A stretch of DNA of 49,968 nucleotides, from the NCBI GenBank assembly GCA_947476145.1, contig CANJPH010000014.1, forward strand, positions 1 to 49,968. The letters are read 5' to 3'. Positions within the stretch are counted from its first letter, which is position 1, and each line of letters opens with the position of its first letter. The notes beneath the pieces were generated by a model. That model was not told where the DNA came from and made no database searches. It saw only the letters and a list, made by a program, of their open reading frames with translations. Positions 32,896 to 41,545 of the stretch are shown here, piece by piece. The translations under genes and the position numbers were made by a program. The DNA is from Bacteroidota bacterium. Lineage in GTDB: Bacteria > Bacteroidota > Bacteroidia > Chitinophagales > Chitinophagaceae.

Positions 32896-34815
32896 TGCCA
32901 ACGCTTTAATATCTTTTGCTAGTAAGGCTTTTACAGCTTCTGCAATAGCCATTGCATCGTAATGACACTCTTGATGCAATTCTTTTAAACTACCGTGCTC
33001 CACTATCGTATCAGGAATACCTAAAATAGTAATTTGATTTTGGTAGCCATGCGCATTCATAAATTCTAAAAGTGCAGAACCCATTCCACCCATAACGGTA
33101 CCGTCTTCCACGGTTACAATTTTAGGGTAAGTTGTAAATACTTCATGTAATAAGTTTTCATCCAAAGGTTTTACAAAACGAATGTCATAATGTGCTGGAT
33201 CCAATCCCTCGGATCTTAAATTCCGAATGGCGGTTTGTGCAAAATTTCCTGGATGGCCAAAACTTACAATGGCAATATCTTTTCCGTCTTTTAATTTTCT
33301 TCCTTTCCCAATTTCAATTGCTTCAAATGGTTTTTCCCAGTCCACCATCACGCCTTCGCCTCTTGGATATCGAATCACAAAAGGTAAACTAATGGTATCT
33401 AATTGTGCGGTGTACATTAAGTTGCGCAATTCTTGTTCGTTCATTGGCGCAGAAATAATCATATTAGGAATGCATCTAAAAAAAGATATATCATAACAGC
33501 CATGGTGAGTTGGACCATCTTCACCAACAAGACCTGCACGATCTAAGCAAAACACAACAGGCAATTTTTGTATAGCCACATCATGTATTACTTGGTCATA
33601 GGCACGTTGTATGAAGGAGCTGTATATGTTGCAAAACACCTTCAAGCCTTGTGTTGCTAAGCCGGCACTTAAAGTAACGGCATGTTGCTCGCAAATGCCC
33701 ACATCAAAAGCTCTATCGGGCATAGCGTCCATCATATATTTCAAAGAGGAGCCGCTAGGCATTGCGGGTGTAACACCCATAATATTTTTATTGGATTCCG
33801 CAAGGGTCACAATGGTTTTGCCAAAAACATCCTGATATTTAGGAGGTTGCGGAACGTCTACTTTTTTCTTGATAATTTCTCCTGTTAACTTATCAAACAA
33901 ACCAGGGGCATGCCATTTGGTTTGGTCTTTTTCTGCCAATTCATAACCCTTTCCTTTTACAGTAAGGATATGCAAAATCTTTGGCCCAGGAATTCCTTTT
34001 AGATCCTTTAAGGTATCTACTAATTTGGTAATATTATGACCATCGATAGGGCCAAAATATCTAAGGTTTAAAGCTTCAAATAAATTACTGCTTTTAGATA
34101 CTACACCTTTTAAACCTGCTTCTACTTTAGAAGCCATTTCTTGGGTAAAGTTTTTACCAATAGGCAGTTTACCCATCACTTTCCAAAGCTCGTCTCTAAA
34201 TTTATTATAAGTTGGAGAAGTGCTAATATCTGTTAAGTATTCTTTTAGGGCGCCCACATTAGGGTCAATACTCATACAATTGTCATTGAGTATAATAAGC
34301 ATATCACTATCCGCAACACCTGCGTGGTTCATGGCTTCAAAAGCCATGCCGGCTGTCATTGAGCCATCTCCAATAATGGCAACGGACTTGCGATCCTCGC
34401 CTTTATACTTAGCAGCCATGGACATACCTAAAGCTGCAGAAATAGAAGTAGAAGAGTGGCCTACACCAAAAGTATCATAAGGGCTTTCGGTACGCTTTGG
34501 AAAACCGCTCATGCCTTTATACTTTCTATTGGTAACAAAGTCTGCTCTTCGTCCTGTTAAAATTTTATGTCCATACGCCTGATGGCCTACGTCCCAAACC
34601 AATTGGTCATAAGGGGTATTATACACATAATGCAAGGCAACGCTTAATTCAACCACGCCTAAACTAGAGGCAAAGTGACCACCCTGAACGCTTACCACAT
34701 CAATAATATATTGACGGAGTTCATCACAAACCTGATGTAATTTTTCCCTAGATAACTTTTTAAGGTCATCTGGGTTATTGATTGTGCTTAGTAATGGGCC
34801 AGCCTCAAAGTGCAT
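32887..34815 (-). CDS. dxs: 1-deoxy-D-xylulose-5-phosphate synthase
   Basis: A 642-residue TPP enzyme joining pyruvate and glyceraldehyde-3-phosphate, the first step of the MEP isoprenoid pathway. The preferred start is the ATG at 34815 (MHFEAGPLLSTINNPDDLKK); an upstream ATG at 34866 adds an unlikely hydrophobic stretch. Motifs: GGHFASSLGVVELSVALHYV, GHQAYGHKILTGR, TPP-binding GDGSMTAGMAFEAMNHAG, then DVGICEQHAVTLSAGLA and DRAGLVGEDGPTHHG. Length and domain order are complete. It overlaps the scpA 3' end by 9 bases. The divergent neighbour is the LytS-type kinase. Confidence 0.96.
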   Translation of the reverse strand: MHFEAGPLLSTINNPDDLKKLSREKLHQVCDELRQYIIDVVSVQGGHFASSLGVVELSVALHYVYNTPYDQLVWDVGHQAYGHKILTGRRADFVTNRKYKGMSGFPKRTESPYDTFGVGHSSTSISAALGMSMAAKYKGEDRKSVAIIGDGSMTAGMAFEAMNHAGVADSDMLIILNDNCMSIDPNVGALKEYLTDISTSPTYNKFRDELWKVMGKLPIGKNFTQEMASKVEAGLKGVVSKSSNLFEALNLRYFGPIDGHNITKLVDTLKDLKGIPGPKILHILTVKGKGYELAEKDQTKWHAPGLFDKLTGEIIKKKVDVPQPPKYQDVFGKTIVTLAESNKNIMGVTPAMPSGSSLKYMMDAMPDRAFDVGICEQHAVTLSAGLATQGLKVFCNIYSSFIQRAYDQVIHDVAIQKLPVVFCLDRAGLVGEDGPTHHGCYDISFFRCIPNMIISAPMNEQELRNLMYTAQLDTISLPFVIRYPRGEGVMVDWEKPFEAIEIGKGRKLKDGKDIAIVSFGHPGNFAQTAIRNLRSEGLDPAHYDIRFVKPLDENLLHEVFTTYPKIVTVEDGTVMGGMGSALLEFMNAHGYQNQITILGIPDTIVEHGSLKELHQECHYDAMAIAEAVKALLAKDIKALALV

Positions 34816-34953
34816 TTTGGACAAATTGTATTGTAAAAGTAAGTTAATAACATAAAAAAGAGCCAAAAGTTTTGTTGTAAAATGAATATTCCCATTTATC
34901 TAGACATATTGCCTTTAATCTATTAAACGGTCGGTTTAGCTAGCATTAATGAG

Positions 34954-34961
34954 TAAATTTG
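34954..34961 (+). promoter_or_regulatory. -7 promoter element of the LytS-type kinase gene
   Basis: TAAATTTG is an exact TAnnTTTG match. An in-frame TTG at 34959 is inside it. The paired ATGs at 34965 and 34968 follow after 3 and 6 bases, giving a leaderless or nearly leaderless transcript. Confidence 0.6.
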
Positions 34962-34964
34962 GGT

Positions 34965-36071
34965 ATGATGAAAAAGCAGCATTCCATTTATTGGGTTTGT
35001 CAAATTGGGGGTTGGGTGAGCTATGCGCTTACGATCTTCCTTTTTGCATACGTGCTAGAGCGACAAATAAGCTTTGTTTTTTTAGAGCGCATCATTATTA
35101 GTGTGATGCTAGGCATTACCATTACCCATCTATTAAGAACAACACTTGTCCTTAGTAATTTAAGACCACCTACTCCTTCCAGAAAATGGTGGAAAATTTT
35201 CTTATTGGTCATTTTCTTTTCATTTACATTTAGTCTTATCAATAGTTCGTTAGTAGAAATGTTTAGATTGTTTGAGCCAGGAAGAGATATGGCAAAAACA
35301 GAAAGCAACCAATTTGTATTTTCATTGGATGCTATCATTGCCAATTGGAATGGTGCAAGGGTTATAAGGCGTTTGTTTTTTGGTTTAATTTTAGACACGC
35401 CTATCTTTTTTGTATGGATATCTATTTATATTTTATGGCATTATATTGAATTTGCCAATAAAGAAGAAATTAAAAAAATTAAACTGGAAACACTCATTAA
35501 AGAGTTGGAATTAAAAACAATCAAGTCTCAAATTAATCCGCATTTTATTTTCAATGCCTTAAATAGTATTCGTGCATTAGTGGACGAGGACCCCAAGCGT
35601 GCAAGACAGGCCATCACTGAATTGAGTAATATTTTAAGAAGCAGTATTCAAGTAGATAAAGTGGAGGTAACCAGTTTGGAAAAAGAGTTAGCGATTGTAA
35701 AAGATTATCTAGCATTGGAATACATTCGTTTTGCTGACAGACTTAAAATAGTATACGAAATTGAACCTTCCACTTTACAAAATCAAATGCCGCCCATGAT
35801 GTTGCAAACCTTGGTGGAGAATGCCATCAAACACGGACTAGGCAAGCAACCTGGGGATTGTACCATTAAGATCATTTCCAAATTTGAACAAAATAAGCAT
35901 GTGCTAAAAGTAATGAACACGGGTTTACTTCAGCCTGCTGAAAATGACGGATTTGGATTGCAAAGCACCAAAGAGCGTTTAAATATCTTATACCAAGGAG
36001 AAGCTGTATTTGAATTGTATCAATGTGAGCCCAACCAAGTAACTGCCAAATTAGTAATACCAATTCATTAG
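34965..36071 (+). CDS. LytS-type sensor histidine kinase (His_kinase family)
   Basis: A 368-residue inner-membrane sensor with about four hydrophobic helices in the first 170 residues and no recognisable extracellular sensor domain. The kinase core starts at LKTIKSQINPHFIFNALNSI, with the phosphorylated His in NPHFIFN. The ATPase part has MLQTLVENAIKHGLG (N box) and later GFGLQSTKERL (G box). It is paired with the LytTR regulator 23 bases downstream. Of two adjacent ATGs (34965, 34968), either could be used; the TTG at 34959 belongs to the promoter. Signal unknown. Confidence 0.93.
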   Translation: MMKKQHSIYWVCQIGGWVSYALTIFLFAYVLERQISFVFLERIIISVMLGITITHLLRTTLVLSNLRPPTPSRKWWKIFLLVIFFSFTFSLINSSLVEMFRLFEPGRDMAKTESNQFVFSLDAIIANWNGARVIRRLFFGLILDTPIFFVWISIYILWHYIEFANKEEIKKIKLETLIKELELKTIKSQINPHFIFNALNSIRALVDEDPKRARQAITELSNILRSSIQVDKVEVTSLEKELAIVKDYLALEYIRFADRLKIVYEIEPSTLQNQMPPMMLQTLVENAIKHGLGKQPGDCTIKIISKFEQNKHVLKVMNTGLLQPAENDGFGLQSTKERLNILYQGEAVFELYQCEPNQVTAKLVIPIH

Positions 36072-36094
36072 AACCATAGCTAAATAATAAAATC

Positions 36095-36835
36095 ATGCCT
36101 ACTCATACTATCAAAGTGATCATTGTTGACGACGAGCGATTAGCCAGAAATGAATTAAAAAAATTATTAGAACAACATCCAGAAATTGAAGTGGTGGATG
36201 AGGCTAGTAATGTAGACGAGGGTGTTGAAAAAATTGATATTGCACGTCCGGATTTAATTTTCTTAGATATTCAAATGCCAGGTAAAACAGGCTTTGATTT
36301 ATTAGCAGAATTGGAAAAAGCACCAAGGGTCATTTTCACTACCGCCTATGATGAGTTTGCATTAAAAGCCTTTGAAGTAAATGCACTTGACTATTTATTA
36401 AAACCTATCGATCCCTTACGTTTAGCTGATGCCATTCAAAAATTACAATCCGAAATTCAATTAGAACAAGCTAGTTTAATGGGTACGAGTCGAGGGCCAT
36501 TGACCGAAGCCGATCAGGTATTTGTAAAGGATGGAGAAAAATGTTGGTTTGTAAAACTTTCAGAAATTAGATTATTCGAAAGTGTGGGCAATTATGCTAA
36601 AGTTTATTTCTCTACCTATAAGCCACTTATTTTAAAATCCTTAAATTCCTTAGAGGATCGTTTGGATGAGCGGGTATTTTTCAGGGCCAACCGTAAACAT
36701 ATTATTAACCTGCATTGGATCGAAAAAATTGAACCTTATTTTAATGGCGGGTTGCTTGTCGAACTAAAAGGAGGGGAGAAAATTGAAATAAGCCGTCGTC
36801 AAACAGTTAAGTTCAAGGAAATGATGAGCTTTTAA
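36095..36835 (+). CDS. LytTR-family response regulator
   Basis: A 246-residue DNA-binding regulator. The receiver domain (residues about 5-120) has the acidic pocket D12-D13 and phosphoacceptor D58 in LIFLDIQMPG, with the conserved T in FTTAYDEFA and the K of LLKPI. The LytTR DNA-binding domain (about 140-246) contains SVGNYAKVYF, ANRKHIINLHWIEKIEP and the final basic SRRQTVKFKE. It forms a two-component pair with the kinase upstream. Target genes are not visible here. Its stop overlaps the convergent GGGP-synthase stop by 4 bases. Confidence 0.95.
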   Translation: MPTHTIKVIIVDDERLARNELKKLLEQHPEIEVVDEASNVDEGVEKIDIARPDLIFLDIQMPGKTGFDLLAELEKAPRVIFTTAYDEFALKAFEVNALDYLLKPIDPLRLADAIQKLQSEIQLEQASLMGTSRGPLTEADQVFVKDGEKCWFVKLSEIRLFESVGNYAKVYFSTYKPLILKSLNSLEDRLDERVFFRANRKHIINLHWIEKIEPYFNGGLLVELKGGEKIEISRRQTVKFKEMMSF

Positions 36836-37581
36836 TGATTCAAGCTATGAATCGCTGCTGCCATCTGGCTAATTAAGGCGGGATCTTTTTCTATTGCATT
36901 GCCTACTACAATAATATCGGCACCTGCTAAACAGTTTTCTTTTGCTTTTTCAGGGCTGGTAATGCCACCTCCAACAATAATCGGTATTTGAACATACTTT
37001 GCCACCTGGCTAATCATAATGGTTGGAATGGCTCTTTGTGCACCACTACCTGCATCCATATAAATAACTTTTAAGCCCAACATTTCTCCTGCCATAGCTG
37101 TACAAGAGGCAATGTCATTTTTATTAGAAGGGATGGGGTTGGTATTGGAAATATAGGATACGGTGGTCGGCGTGCCGCCATCTATTAGCATATAACCAAC
37201 GGGTATAATTTCAAGTCCACTTTGTCTTACAAAAGGAGCACTTATTACATGTTGTCCAATGAGTAGTTCCGGGTTGCGGCCGGATATCAAGGAAAGGTAT
37301 AATAAGGCGTCTGCTTTTGGGGTGATTTGGTCAGGGGAACCCGGGAACAGTACAACAGGGATGGTGCAGTTTGCTTTGATCGTGCTAACCACTTTATCCA
37401 AAGTATCTGTGACCACCAAACTACCACCTACAAACAAGTAGTCAACATTCGCTTGTTTTGCCAACTGTATGGTCTCTGAAAGACTTTCTGCGGTTAATTT
37501 ATCAGGATCAATCAACACGGCGAACGCTTTATGTGCATTCGCTTTCTGCTTACCTATATTATCTAATATTTTTTGTTTCAT
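36832..37581 (-). CDS. Geranylgeranylglyceryl/heptaprenylglyceryl phosphate synthase homologue
   Basis: A 249-residue TIM-barrel prenyltransferase that joins a polyprenyl diphosphate to glycerol-1-phosphate. Family motifs: FAVLIDPDKL, DYLFVGGSLV, VVLFPGSPDQI, AYMDAGSG-like YMDAGSGAQRAIP, and the phosphate loop IIVGGGITSPEKA, then AGADIIVVGNAIE. The family is best known from archaeal ether lipids, but Bacteroidota homologues exist; the natural acceptor and product here are uncertain. Unlike most genes of this window it has a canonical AGGAG a few bases before the ATG. It is preceded by an exact -7 element on the minus strand. Confidence 0.92.
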   Translation of the reverse strand: MKQKILDNIGKQKANAHKAFAVLIDPDKLTAESLSETIQLAKQANVDYLFVGGSLVVTDTLDKVVSTIKANCTIPVVLFPGSPDQITPKADALLYLSLISGRNPELLIGQHVISAPFVRQSGLEIIPVGYMLIDGGTPTTVSYISNTNPIPSNKNDIASCTAMAGEMLGLKVIYMDAGSGAQRAIPTIMISQVAKYVQIPIIVGGGITSPEKAKENCLAGADIIVVGNAIEKDPALISQMAAAIHSLNH

Positions 37582-37903
37582 GTTGACTCCTGGTTATGTT
37601 ATTTCCCTCCCCTCAGCCCCCAAAAATATCAATTTTAAGCTTATGTAAACGCACACCCCTCATTTATTACAAAAAAAACCGAAATAAGCCCTATTTTTTT
37701 TCTAAGAAACTAACATCAGTTGGGGATAAATCATAGAATTCAATGGGGTTATGGACTTTCAGTTTGTTCACATTAATTTTCCACAGCTGTTGATATTTCG
37801 GTTAGGGAATTATGGAAAGCAAAGGATATTTTCGTCTACCCATCAAGGTTTTTCAAAAAACCTCTTGGGGAACATAACCAACATCCAAAAATAGAATACG
37901 ACC
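37582..37903. other. 322-base intergenic region between GGGP synthase and nrdJ
   Basis: No gene is visible. On the minus strand, AGGAG at 37587-37591 is a ribosome-binding site and TATTTTTG (37621-37628, plus-strand CAAAAATA) an exact -7 element for GGGP synthase. On the plus strand, TATTTTCG (37827-37834) is one base off a -7 element for nrdJ. Two sequences each one base from a DnaA box lie at 37721-37729 (TGGGGATAA) and 37777-37785 (TTTTCCACA). A short stem, AGGTTTT/AAAACCT, lies near 37846-37863. I see no B12-box or other riboswitch core. Confidence 0.5.
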
Positions 37904-40900
37904 ATGGCTACTCCAAAAACAAAAACCACTGCGAAAAAAGGCTTAGAATTTTCTCGCCGCTTTACCAAAGACAATGTTTCTCCTTTCGATCAATTTGAAT
38001 ACGACTATCGTGATAGTGTTATTAAAAATCCAAACGGAGAAAAAGTATTTGAAATGACAAACGTAGAGGTTCCAAAACAATGGAGCCAAATTGCTACGGA
38101 CATTTTAGCGCAGAAATATTTTAGAAAAGCAGGAGTGCCTCAAGCCGATGGTTCTTTAGGAAGAGAAACAACTGTAAAACAAGTTGCGCATCGTATGGCA
38201 AATTGTTGGAGAGTTTGGGGAGAGCGTTATGGTTATTTCGCAACCTCAAATGATGCACAAGTATTTTATGAAGAATTAGTATATAGTATTTTAAACCAAG
38301 CATGTGTGCCTAATTCGCCACAATGGTTTAATACAGGATTGCATGAAAGTTATGGTATCACTGGAGGTGCACAAGGTCACTATTATGTTGATCCAACCGA
38401 TAAAAAATTAAAAAGATCAACAAGTGCGTATGAGCGTCCTCAACCACATGCTTGTTTTATCTTAAGCGTGAGCGATGATTTAGTGAACGAAGGAGGTATC
38501 ATGGATCTTTGGACAAGAGAAGCGAGAATTTTTAAATATGGTTCTGGAGTAGGAACCAACTTCTCTCAAATTAGAGGAGCGAACGAAAAATTATCTGGTG
38601 GCGGATCTTCAAGTGGTTTAATGAGCTTCTTGAAAATTGGTGACCGTGCTGCGGGTGCAATTAAATCTGGCGGTACAACGCGTCGTGCTGCTAAAATGGT
38701 TTGTTTAGATTTAGACCATCCAGAAGTAATGGAATTTATTAACTGGAAAGTAAAAGAAGAAGATAAAGTAGCTGCTTTAATAGCGGCTGGTTATGATAAC
38801 GGATATGAAGGAGAAGCTTATGCAACAGTGTCTGGGCAAAACTCAAACAACTCGGTGCGTATTCCAAATAGCTTCTTTAAAGCATTGTCTGAAGATGGCA
38901 ATTGGGAATTAAAGGCAAGAACAGATGGCCGTGTGATGCAATCTATACCTGCACGTGAAGTATGGGATCAAATTGCGAATGCTGCTTGGCGTTGTGCCGA
39001 TCCTGGAACACAATATGACACCACTATTAATGAGTGGCATACTTGTCCAAAGGGTGGACGCATTAATGCCTCTAACCCATGTTCAGAATATATGTTCTTG
39101 GACAACACGGCGTGTAACCTAGCTTCTATCAACCTAAGAAAATTCTTTAACGAATCAGATAACTCATTTGACGTAACAGGTTTTGAGTATACTACAAGAT
39201 TATGGCAGACTGTGTTAGAAGTATCTATTTTAATGGCGCAGTTCCCATCTAAAGAAGTAGCTCAATTATCTTATGACTACAGAACTACAGGTTTAGGTTT
39301 TGCCAACTTGGGTTCTATGTTAATGGTAAGTGGTATCGCCTACGATAGCGAGCAAGCACGTGGTATTGCAGGATCTATCACTGCAATCATGACGGGGGTT
39401 GCTTATAAAACATCTGCAGAGATGGCATCCTTCTTAGGTGCCTTCGATAGATACGAAGAAAACAAAGAAGATATGTTACGTGTAATGCGTAATCACCGCG
39501 CTGCTGCCTATGATGCAGAAGATGCTTATGTAGGTATTGAAATTAAACCACAAGGAATTAAAGCGCAACATGCTCCTGATTATTTGCTGAAGGCTGCAAC
39601 AAAGGCTTGGGATGATGCAGTAAAGTTGGGAGAAAAATATGGTTACAGAAACGCACAAACAACGGTAATTGCTCCAACAGGCACCATTGGTTTGGTAATG
39701 GATTGCGATACTACAGGTGTGGAGCCAGATTTCGCTTTAGTGAAATTTAAAAAATTATCAGGTGGTGGATACTTTAAAATTATCAACCAATCGGTACCAC
39801 AAGCCTTAAAGAACTTGGGTTATTCTCAAGCAGAAAATGATGCGATTGTAAACTTCGCTGTAGGACATGCAAGTTTCGCAGGTGCTCCACATATTAATAA
39901 TGGATCTTTATTAGCAAAAGGATTTACCGCAGAAGAGATTGCAAAATTAAATGGTGCTGCAAAATCTGCTTTTGAAATTGGATTTATTTTTAACCGATTT
40001 ACTTTAGGAGATGCTTGTTTAACAAGATTAGGTTTCAAAGAAGAAGTATTTGCAGACTGGAGTTTTAATTTATTAGAGGCTTTAGGATTTAGCGAAGATC
40101 AAATAGATGCAGCCAACGATTATGTTTGCGGTACGATGACCGTAGAAGGTGCACCAGCATTGAAGGATGAGCATTTGTCCATATTTGATTGCGCAAACAA
40201 AAATGGTAAAAAAGGAGTTAGATATATTCATGCACATGGTCACATTAAAATGATGGCTGCTTGTCAACCATTCTTATCGGGTGCAATTTCTAAAACCATT
40301 AATCTTCCAAACGAAGCGACTGTTGAAGAAATTGCTGATTCTTATTTAATGAGTTGGTCCCTAGGTTTAAAAGCGAATGCGATTTATCGTGATGGTTCTA
40401 AATTAAGCCAGCCATTATCAACAAAGTCTGATAAGAAAAAGAAAACTGACGAAGCGACTGATGAGGAAGCAGCTATCGAAGCAGGTTCTCAATTAGTGGA
40501 CTTAAGCAACTTAACAGTGGACGAATTATTAGAAGAAGTGCAAAAGAGAATGGCTACTTCTACCGATACGGTATTGAAGCGTCAATTGTCTCGCATTGTA
40601 GAGCGCAAATCCTTGCCAGCGAAGCGTCGTGGCTTTACACAAAAAGCTAGAATTGGTGGTCAAGTATTGTTCCTAAGAACTGGTGAATACAATGACGGAA
40701 CCGTTGGTGAATTATTCATTGACTTAGCAAAAGAAGGTTCAACACTTCGTAGCTTAATGAACTGTTTCGCCATCTCTATCTCTGTAGGTTTACAATACGG
40801 TGTACCATTAGAAGAGTTCGTTGATAAATTTGTATTCACGAAATTTGAACCATCCGGAATGGTGGATCATCCAAATATTAAAACTACTACATCCATTGTT

Positions 40901-41254
40901 GACTTTATATTCCGTGCATTAGCATATGAATATTTAGGCAGAACCGATTTAGTACATGTATTAGACAAGCCAACAGTAGAAAACTTAGGTGAAGCGGGTG
41001 ATATCACTTTAGTAGGTACTCCAGAACTAAGTAGCATTCGCGTAACCGCGCCTGCAGCGAGTCCAGCACCTGTTGCAAAACTAAATGTAGTAGCAGCGGT
41101 AAACGAAGGTGGTAGTTCAATGGATAATATTACTGCAGCAGCGAAGAGCATGCAAAGCGATGCGCCTGCATGTAGCACCTGTGGACATATCACTATTCGT
41201 AGCGGTACTTGTTACAAATGCTTGAACTGTGGCACATCTATGGGATGTTCGTAA
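37904..41254 (+). CDS. nrdJ: Adenosylcobalamin-dependent (class II) ribonucleoside-diphosphate reductase
   Basis: An 1116-residue enzyme that makes deoxyribonucleotides using coenzyme B12 instead of a diferric-tyrosyl subunit. The N-terminal barrel has [16 protein letters not shown], the loop [16 protein letters not shown] and the signature NPCSE at 391-395. The C-terminal part ([20 protein letters not shown]) is typical of long NrdJ. The last residues contain Cys pairs [14 protein letters not shown] and CS, a zinc or redox tail. A charged linker ([15 protein letters not shown]) precedes the C-terminal third. No ATP cone is obvious at the N-terminus. It is monocistronic, with terminator hairpins after the stop. 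Confidence 0.96.
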   Translation: MATPKTKTTAKKGLEFSRRFTKDNVSPFDQFEYDYRDSVIKNPNGEKVFEMTNVEVPKQWSQIATDILAQKYFRKAGVPQADGSLGRETTVKQVAHRMANCWRVWGERYGYFATSNDAQVFYEELVYSILNQACVPNSPQWFNTGLHESYGITGGAQGHYYVDPTDKKLKRSTSAYERPQPHACFILSVSDDLVNEGGIMDLWTREARIFKYGSGVGTNFSQIRGANEKLSGGGSSSGLMSFLKIGDRAAGAIKSGGTTRRAAKMVCLDLDHPEVMEFINWKVKEEDKVAALIAAGYDNGYEGEAYATVSGQNSNNSVRIPNSFFKALSEDGNWELKARTDGRVMQSIPAREVWDQIANAAWRCADPGTQYDTTINEWHTCPKGGRINASNPCSEYMFLDNTACNLASINLRKFFNESDNSFDVTGFEYTTRLWQTVLEVSILMAQFPSKEVAQLSYDYRTTGLGFANLGSMLMVSGIAYDSEQARGIAGSITAIMTGVAYKTSAEMASFLGAFDRYEENKEDMLRVMRNHRAAAYDAEDAYVGIEIKPQGIKAQHAPDYLLKAATKAWDDAVKLGEKYGYRNAQTTVIAPTGTIGLVMDCDTTGVEPDFALVKFKKLSGGGYFKIINQSVPQALKNLGYSQAENDAIVNFAVGHASFAGAPHINNGSLLAKGFTAEEIAKLNGAAKSAFEIGFIFNRFTLGDACLTRLGFKEEVFADWSFNLLEALGFSEDQIDAANDYVCGTMTVEGAPALKDEHLSIFDCANKNGKKGVRYIHAHGHIKMMAACQPFLSGAISKTINLPNEATVEEIADSYLMSWSLGLKANAIYRDGSKLSQPLSTKSDKKKKTDEATDEEAAIEAGSQLVDLSNLTVDELLEEVQKRMATSTDTVLKRQLSRIVERKSLPAKRRGFTQKARIGGQVLFLRTGEYNDGTVGELFIDLAKEGSTLRSLMNCFAISISVGLQYGVPLEEFVDKFVFTKFEPSGMVDHPNIKTTTSIVDFIFRALAYEYLGRTDLVHVLDKPTVENLGEAGDITLVGTPELSSIRVTAPAASPAPVAKLNVVAAVNEGGSSMDNITAAAKSMQSDAPACSTCGHITIRSGTCYKCLNCGTSMGCS

Positions 41255-41289
41255 AATTCAAATTTTAATAGAATGTAAAATTTGAATTT
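41254..41289 (+). other. AT-rich hairpin overlapping the nrdJ stop codon
   Basis: AAATTCAAATTTTA (41254-41267) and TAAAATTTGAATTT (41276-41289) are perfect 14-bp inverted arms with an 8-base loop. The stem begins at the last base of the stop codon. It precedes the GC-rich terminator by 18 bases and may protect the message end. Confidence 0.6.
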
Positions 41290-41307
41290 ACTTCTCTTAT
41301 GATATTT

Positions 41308-41338
41308 AAAACCCACCCCATAAACGGGTGGGTTTTTA
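41308..41338 (+). terminator. Terminator of nrdJ
   Basis: AAAACCCACCC (41308-41318) pairs perfectly with GGGTGGGTTTT (41326-41336) around CATAAAC and runs into T. The 17-base core at 41316-41332 is repeated exactly at 41373-41389 without the full stem. Confidence 0.92.
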
Positions 41339-41478
41339 CTTTTACAATTTATCAGCTGCATGCGCAGCCTCTCCCCATAAACGGGTGGGGGATTGTTTGT
41401 TTAACAAATAGCTAGTTAATTCACCTCGGTATCAACAATCAATAAGGGGTATTTTTTTGGCAAATTTTCATGTAAAAA

Positions 41479-41495
41479 TTCGGAAAGCTTCCGAA
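41479..41495. promoter_or_regulatory. 17-bp palindrome upstream of the GMC dehydrogenase
   Basis: TTCGGAA-AGC-TTCCGAA is a perfect 7-bp palindrome with a 3-base centre, 51 bases before the ATG of the GMC gene. It is compact enough for a dimeric regulator. No exact TAnnTTTG element is found in this gap. Confidence 0.45.
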
Positions 41496-41545
41496 AAATT
41501 CTTTACATTCAATATCTCAAATCATACTAGAAAAACGTTTTTAAT

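Noticed and set aside
37721..37785. A chromosomal replication origin near nrdJ
   Set aside because: Only two one-mismatch DnaA-like boxes, no AT-rich unwinding cluster and no dnaA, dnaN or gidA-type neighbours.
37582..37903. A cobalamin riboswitch or NrdR boxes upstream of nrdJ
   Set aside because: I see no B12-box-like core or paired NrdR-type palindromes. A covariance-model search would be decisive.
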